Source: Eucalyptus grandis (Eukaryota > Streptophyta > Magnoliopsida > Myrtales > Myrtaceae). Taken from it: DNA of 64,000 nt. Positions 59,766-64,000 of this stretch are shown piece by piece. The DNA lies in the NCBI RefSeq assembly GCF_016545825.1, contig NC_052618.1:43036196-43100195 (forward strand), given 5' to 3'. The notes beneath the pieces are model-generated. The model saw only the letters and a program-made list of their open reading frames with translations, had not been told where the DNA came from and ran no database searches. The position numbers were made by a program, and so were the translations under genes. The first letter of the stretch is position 1. Each line of letters begins with the position of its first letter.

Positions 59766-61029
59766 TTCAATTCATATGTAATATGTAGGGCCCATCGTCA
59801 TCATCCTATAAGAGTTTTTATGATGTTGGCTATATTAATTAATCTTCAAATTTACCGTTTTACAAGATTGTCTGATGAGGCGAGATATAAAGATTTTTAA
59901 TTACTCTAATATGATACTAGCTTGCGCGGGTTGAATAGAGCTCGGTTTGTGATGAGAAGACATGTGACTGAAAACTCTAAATATAATACTCAAGTCTCTT
60001 TTCTAATTCTGATACACAAATAACTTTATATAAAGAGTAGTCGTAGAACGCAATTCGTGATGCATAATCTCATTGAGCCAATATTACAATTAGATCAATG
60101 TTATTCCATATTAAGAATAATGGATTTCAAATCAGATGCACAAATCTTTTTGTCTCCATTTATTGTGTTCTAAATTTTAATTCTGTAGATCTTCGGATGG
60201 TTTTCACGGCTTGTATGCACATGGTGAACCATTGTGTCAATACGGGGCATCATGCGACAGAGCCGTCTTGCCTCGAGCCTGGGTGGGTCGTCGTCTTCTC
60301 GTCCTCCCTACATCGTGCGATGATGTTTGTTACTGCAGAAATGCATATAAAGCTTTCATCTTTACCCGTCAATTCCGCATTTCGGCGAACTCATGAGTTC
60401 TTGATTTCTTTCACCCTAGGACTGTCCACCGTTTGTCTGCCTAAAATGTAACAGATCTTGAGTAAATTTACTTTTCAAGAATTTAAAACTATTTCTTTAT
60501 ATCGAAATGGTAAATAGATTGAAAGATGGATGAATTTGAACCCGAAATTGACGAAGAACATGAACTTCCCGCTTATGATGAACATTATTTAATCGTTTCG
60601 TTTTTTTTTTTTTGGAGCATTTGTATCGATGTATTATTACAAAAACTTCTCAAAGTTAGAGATGCCTTCCCATCGATGATTTTGCTAAATTCTCCGCAAA
60701 GTGAGCTGCCATCAAGACGTTAATTGAACAATTGAAAATGTTTATTATCAAGCATTTTTAAATTAAAGAGATTCAATTACATAACTTCTAGAATCTCTCA
60801 ATTATGTTCTCTCCATAATGAATTATAACAGTTATGGACTATCTAAATGCTTTCGAGTGAGATTTTATTTTTCACTTGGTCTTAAGTTCTATTTTGATTC
60901 ATTATAAAATCACCACTCTTTTTCAACGTTTTCATTAATTCAATATGACAATAAGCATAAAAAATCTGCACTAACTTTATTTCATGTATTCCTTTCACAA
61001 TAATCTTCAACAAATACATTTAGAGTCTG

Positions 61030-61563
61030 CATGGCAACATTCCTATTTCTTTGTTCTTTTGTTCTCCGAAATTGAAAATGAATAAAAATTCATTTGATAA
61101 CATCAGTTAATTTTTCTATACTTCAGAATAGAAAAGTGGTTAGGGAATAGATTTATAATAGAAACAAGAACTATAAAAAAAATATCTTATTGTTTTCGGG
61201 AACAATTTTTGCAAATAAGTCATTTTCTTTCTTTTCTTTTTTTCTCCTTCCTCACGCTGCCACCACCGTCCGCCATCGCTCGCTGCCTGTCTCTACCCAA
61301 CAACCAGCTAGAGGAGGAAGAAGAGGAGAGGAAAAAAAAACAAAGAGAAAAATCTCTAAAAAATTATTAAAAATTAAAAAGAAATTCTATGGCACAAAAA
61401 CTTGTGGGTTGTACTAAACAAATTCTTGCTTTTTTTTATTATTATGAAAATAAAAAATTTATGCAGTTACCAAACACGTTATTTTATTCCAAAACTACTT
61501 CAGGGAATAAAAATAGAAAATAATTATTTCTAAAAAAATTATTTCTGATATTACCAAACGCAC
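61030..61563. mobile_element. MITE-like insert, only in the copy-2 side
   Basis: The block is absent from the matching place in copy 1 (near 7,445). Its right end, on the complement, reads AGGTGCGTTTGGTAATATCA, a phrase typical of plant hAT-type MITE ends. The left end (CATGGCAACATTCC) is an imperfect partner. It is non-coding, with a small GC-rich centre. The target duplication is not resolved. Confidence 0.5.
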
Positions 61564-62689
61564 CTTTCAACTTTGGTGGATATGTTCCTTAATGAAGTCA
61601 ATATTCTCGGATATTATTAAAGTTATCTATTGCACAATGCGCTGCCTCTCGTCTAGTAAATCGTATAGAAAAAATAGATATGAAATGAGTATCACTATAG
61701 AAAAAGTCAGAAGTTCTTTATACATATAATATATAAAAAGTCGTTGCGGCAATCTCTCGTTTCATTCGCAAAGCCAAGGAAAATCCCCCATTAACCTTAC
61801 ATACTCAAGTAGTGCCCTTATTGAGACAAATGATAAAGCAAAGACATCTATGTTTTATGTAAAAGTCCACGAAATGTTCTATCAGGTTCATGTGGAACAA
61901 ATGTCTGAAACATTGGTACATACATCCATATTGATATATTATTAAAAACTCTTAAAAGGTTTGCCCGAAAACTCAACACTTAAAATTGTCAATAGTTAAA
62001 GACGCCTCATCTTTATTATTTTTGCCAAATCCTCGACAAAGCGAGCTGCTATCAGACGTCGTTTTCTATCAAGTATTGTCAATCAAAGGAGAATCGATTG
62101 GGTAATTCATATCGTCTCTTAATTATTTCTCTCCATATGGACTTCCAAAACTCCATTGAGAGTGTATTTCAGAAGAGTAAATGCCGTCACTATGTTATGC
62201 TGTGGAGTGTCGCTCTTTCACTGTGCTTTAAGGTCTATTTCTATTAATTACAAAATAACAAATCATTTTCTACGTTTTGATTGATTCGGGACGACAATAT
62301 GCATTAAAAGGTCTGCACTAACATTGTTTCAAGCTCTCATCGCAGGATTATATTGAATAAGTGCATTTAAAACATCTGGCCGTGGTTAAAACTTATATAA
62401 AAATGTTGAAATATAATATTTTGAAATATCAGGAGAATCCTTAGATTTATATCGTTATCTAGCATGATGCGTGGATCGTAAAGATGTCACGAGAAAATCA
62501 CTTTAATAAAAGGTCATAGATTAAAAGCCTTTATAAAGCCGATAAGTAAATTCAATCGATTTCGCACCAAATACTAAAGAGATGTAATAGGTTGGGGAAT
62601 CTGTTCACATTTGATATGCATTCACATGATGATAGATAGATATCATGTTCCGATGCTTCGATTCGGTAAATTGTAGGACTTGTCATCAT

Positions 62690-63270
62690 CGTCCGTGGTG
62701 AACCACTGCATTGCTACCGGTGGAGGTATCAAAATGGGTTTAAAATCCATATTTTGACTCATATTTAATGGCGTGAGTCGTAAATGGGTTACCTTAAATT
62801 TTAAAAACAAGCTTAAGTAGGTTATAAATGGGTTACTTAACAATTTAATTGGTCTTAAATGTGTATTAAATAGGTTACGTAACAAGCTTAAATGAATCAT
62901 AAACAAGTCAATTTTTTTAAATTTTTTTATGACTTTTTATAATTTTATAATTTTATAATTTTATAATTTTTTATTATATTTTATTTTTCCTTTTAAAAAA
63001 ATATTTCTTAGTTGGTGGCTATCATGAAGACAATTGGCAAAGGGCCACATATGAGGGACAAGCTCGTTGACCTTTGGCACCGGCGAGGGTCAAGCCTTGT
63101 CAATTTGGCGAGACTTGAGCTAGCTAGAGGTCAGCGAGCACTAGGGGCTAGCGAGCTCGAGCTTGCAATCCGACCTCTAGCGAGGCTTGAGCTTGCCAGC
63201 ATTGAGTAAGAGTTTAGCCTTGCTAGATCTGGAGAGGTGGAGCCTCGCCCGAGGCGGGCTCAGCTTGGCT
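62690..63270. mobile_element. GC-rich insert between repeat units (copy-2 side)
   Basis: Counterpart of 8,600-9,130: AAATGGGTTTAAAATCC arm, then an AT-rich stretch, then a GC-rich part (63,010-63,270) with GCGAGGGTC, GAGCTTG and GCCTCGCCC words. Ends undefined. Confidence 0.3.
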
Positions 63271-63793
63271 AGATCCAACTTTGGTTGATTTTAAATTTTG
63301 AATATCTATATTGATGTACTATCACAAAATCTTCTCACAGGATTGCCTGGAAACTTGAGACTTAAAACTATAGATAGTTAGAGATGTCTCAAAAAAGTGA
63401 GCCGCCAACTACTTGGACAATTGAATATGTTTATTATTGAGTTTTTTTTTTTAATCAAAAGAGAATCAATTACATAATTTCTACCGTCTCTTAATTATTT
63501 TCGTCCCTAATGAACTATAATAATTATAGACTATATAAATGCTATTGAGTGTGATTTTATTTTTCACTTTGTTTTAAGTTTTATTTTGATTTATTATAAA
63601 GTCACCACTCATTTTCTATGTTTTCATCAATTCAATACGACAATATGAATTAAAAATCTGCACTTACTTTGTTTCACGTGATTCTTTACACAATGGTCTT
63701 CGACATTCCACATATCCAACTTTGGTTGGTACGTTCCTTGATAATGTCATCGTATGATATTCTCAAACATTATTAAAGTTATCTAACGTGCAA

Positions 63794-64000
63794 TGGTTAA
63801 ATAGTTAAATGGCTAAACCAGCTGCCTTCATTTCCCTGTAAAGCGTCTAGGTTGTTTCACCTAGCGGCTTCATCGCAGGGATCAGGCCCGGGGGATTTTT
63901 GGTTTAACCATTTAACCCCCGCCGGTTTGTCATTACCTCATTTTACGTTTGGGGTTGACTCCGATAAACGGGACAGTTTAAGGACTTGTCTAGGTCCTAC
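63794..64000. mobile_element. Start of an unidentified insertion, cut by the window edge
   Basis: At about 63,794 the repeat unit, which elsewhere continues into a CGTCTAGTAAAT-type phrase, is replaced by unrelated, less AT-rich sequence. It begins GGTTAAATAGTTAAATGGC. It contains an inverted pair, GTTAAATGGCTAAACC and GGTTTAACCATTTAAC about 90 bases apart, and a small hairpin CTAGGTtgtttcACCTAG. The type cannot be settled from one end. Confidence 0.4.

Larger units (their letters stand above)
57586..60221. repeat. Upstream intergenic region of helicase copy 2, proximal part
   Basis: It continues the duplicated upstream DNA: 57,586-58,245 matches 2,370-3,070 and 59,850-60,221 matches 3,090-3,410. 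The middle (58,250-59,850) is extra relative to copy 1 and resembles 7,780-8,560. It holds the foldback element 57,743-58,162. No gene is seen. Confidence 0.5.
60222..63793. repeat. Upstream intergenic region of helicase copy 2, distal part
   Basis: Matches 6,493-9,665 with scattered changes, including the phrase CATCATGCGACAGAGCCGTC (60,248 and about 6,582). It holds repeat units around 60,600, 61,905 and 63,290, a MITE-like insert at 61,030-61,563 and the GC-rich block 62,690-63,270. A short 9-base tandem (TTTTATAAT, about four copies) lies at 62,935-62,972. No gene is recognised. Confidence 0.55.

Overview
The window is nuclear DNA from a flowering plant, most likely a eudicot. It is AT-rich and intron-containing, and it holds plant-type Ty1/copia, L1 and TIR elements, a resistance-gene (NLR) remnant and a plant-type SEN1/UvrD helicase gene. 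A woody Myrtales-like genome is my guess, not something the sequence proves. I see no rRNA, tRNA, CRISPR array or operon.

One gene family anchors the window: a large helicase with a TPR-like/TRANK1-like C-terminal half, on the minus strand. The copy at 44,918-52,681 is complete and reads as six exons (5,421 nt, 1,806 aa) with every junction GT-AG and in phase. A second copy runs off the left edge (1-1,983; first two exons and part of the third). A third, dead remnant of only the 5' end lies at about 20,065-20,620. The two main copies also share their upstream DNA (about 2-9.7 kb against 52.7-63.8 kb), so they come from a segmental duplication. Insertions present in only one copy date themselves after it: a 3.1-kb probable solo LTR in copy 1, and a copia element, a MITE-like insert and an unidentified insert in copy 2.

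Layout: 1-2.2 kb helicase copy 1; 2.4-10 kb its repeat-rich upstream DNA with the solo LTR (3,411-6,492); 10-11.6 kb no recognised gene; 11.65-17.24 kb decayed copia A; 17.2-18.2 kb an unrecognised coding relic; 18.45-19.10 kb a TIR element; 20.07-20.62 kb helicase relic; 21.6-22.8 kb NLR LRR pseudogene; 23-28 kb three TIR elements with GC-rich cores, one with a 10-bp target duplication; 29.67-35.44 kb an L1-type LINE inserted in an older gag or pararetrovirus-like fragment; 36.55-42.80 kb copia B with long LTRs; 42.8-44.9 kb no gene; 44.9-52.7 kb the complete helicase gene; 53.02-57.58 kb copia C, with identical LTRs but a deleted integrase core; 57.6-63.8 kb upstream repeats; 63.79 kb to the end an unidentified insert.

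The best candidates for something new are: the helicase's mosaic motor, with Walker A from a SEN1-like domain and Walker B to motif VI from a UvrD-like domain; an in-frame 36-nt duplication that doubles one of its splice acceptors; the young integrase-less copia placed just upstream of it in the same orientation; and a GC-rich GAGGGC-type core shared by TIR elements whose ends are unrelated.
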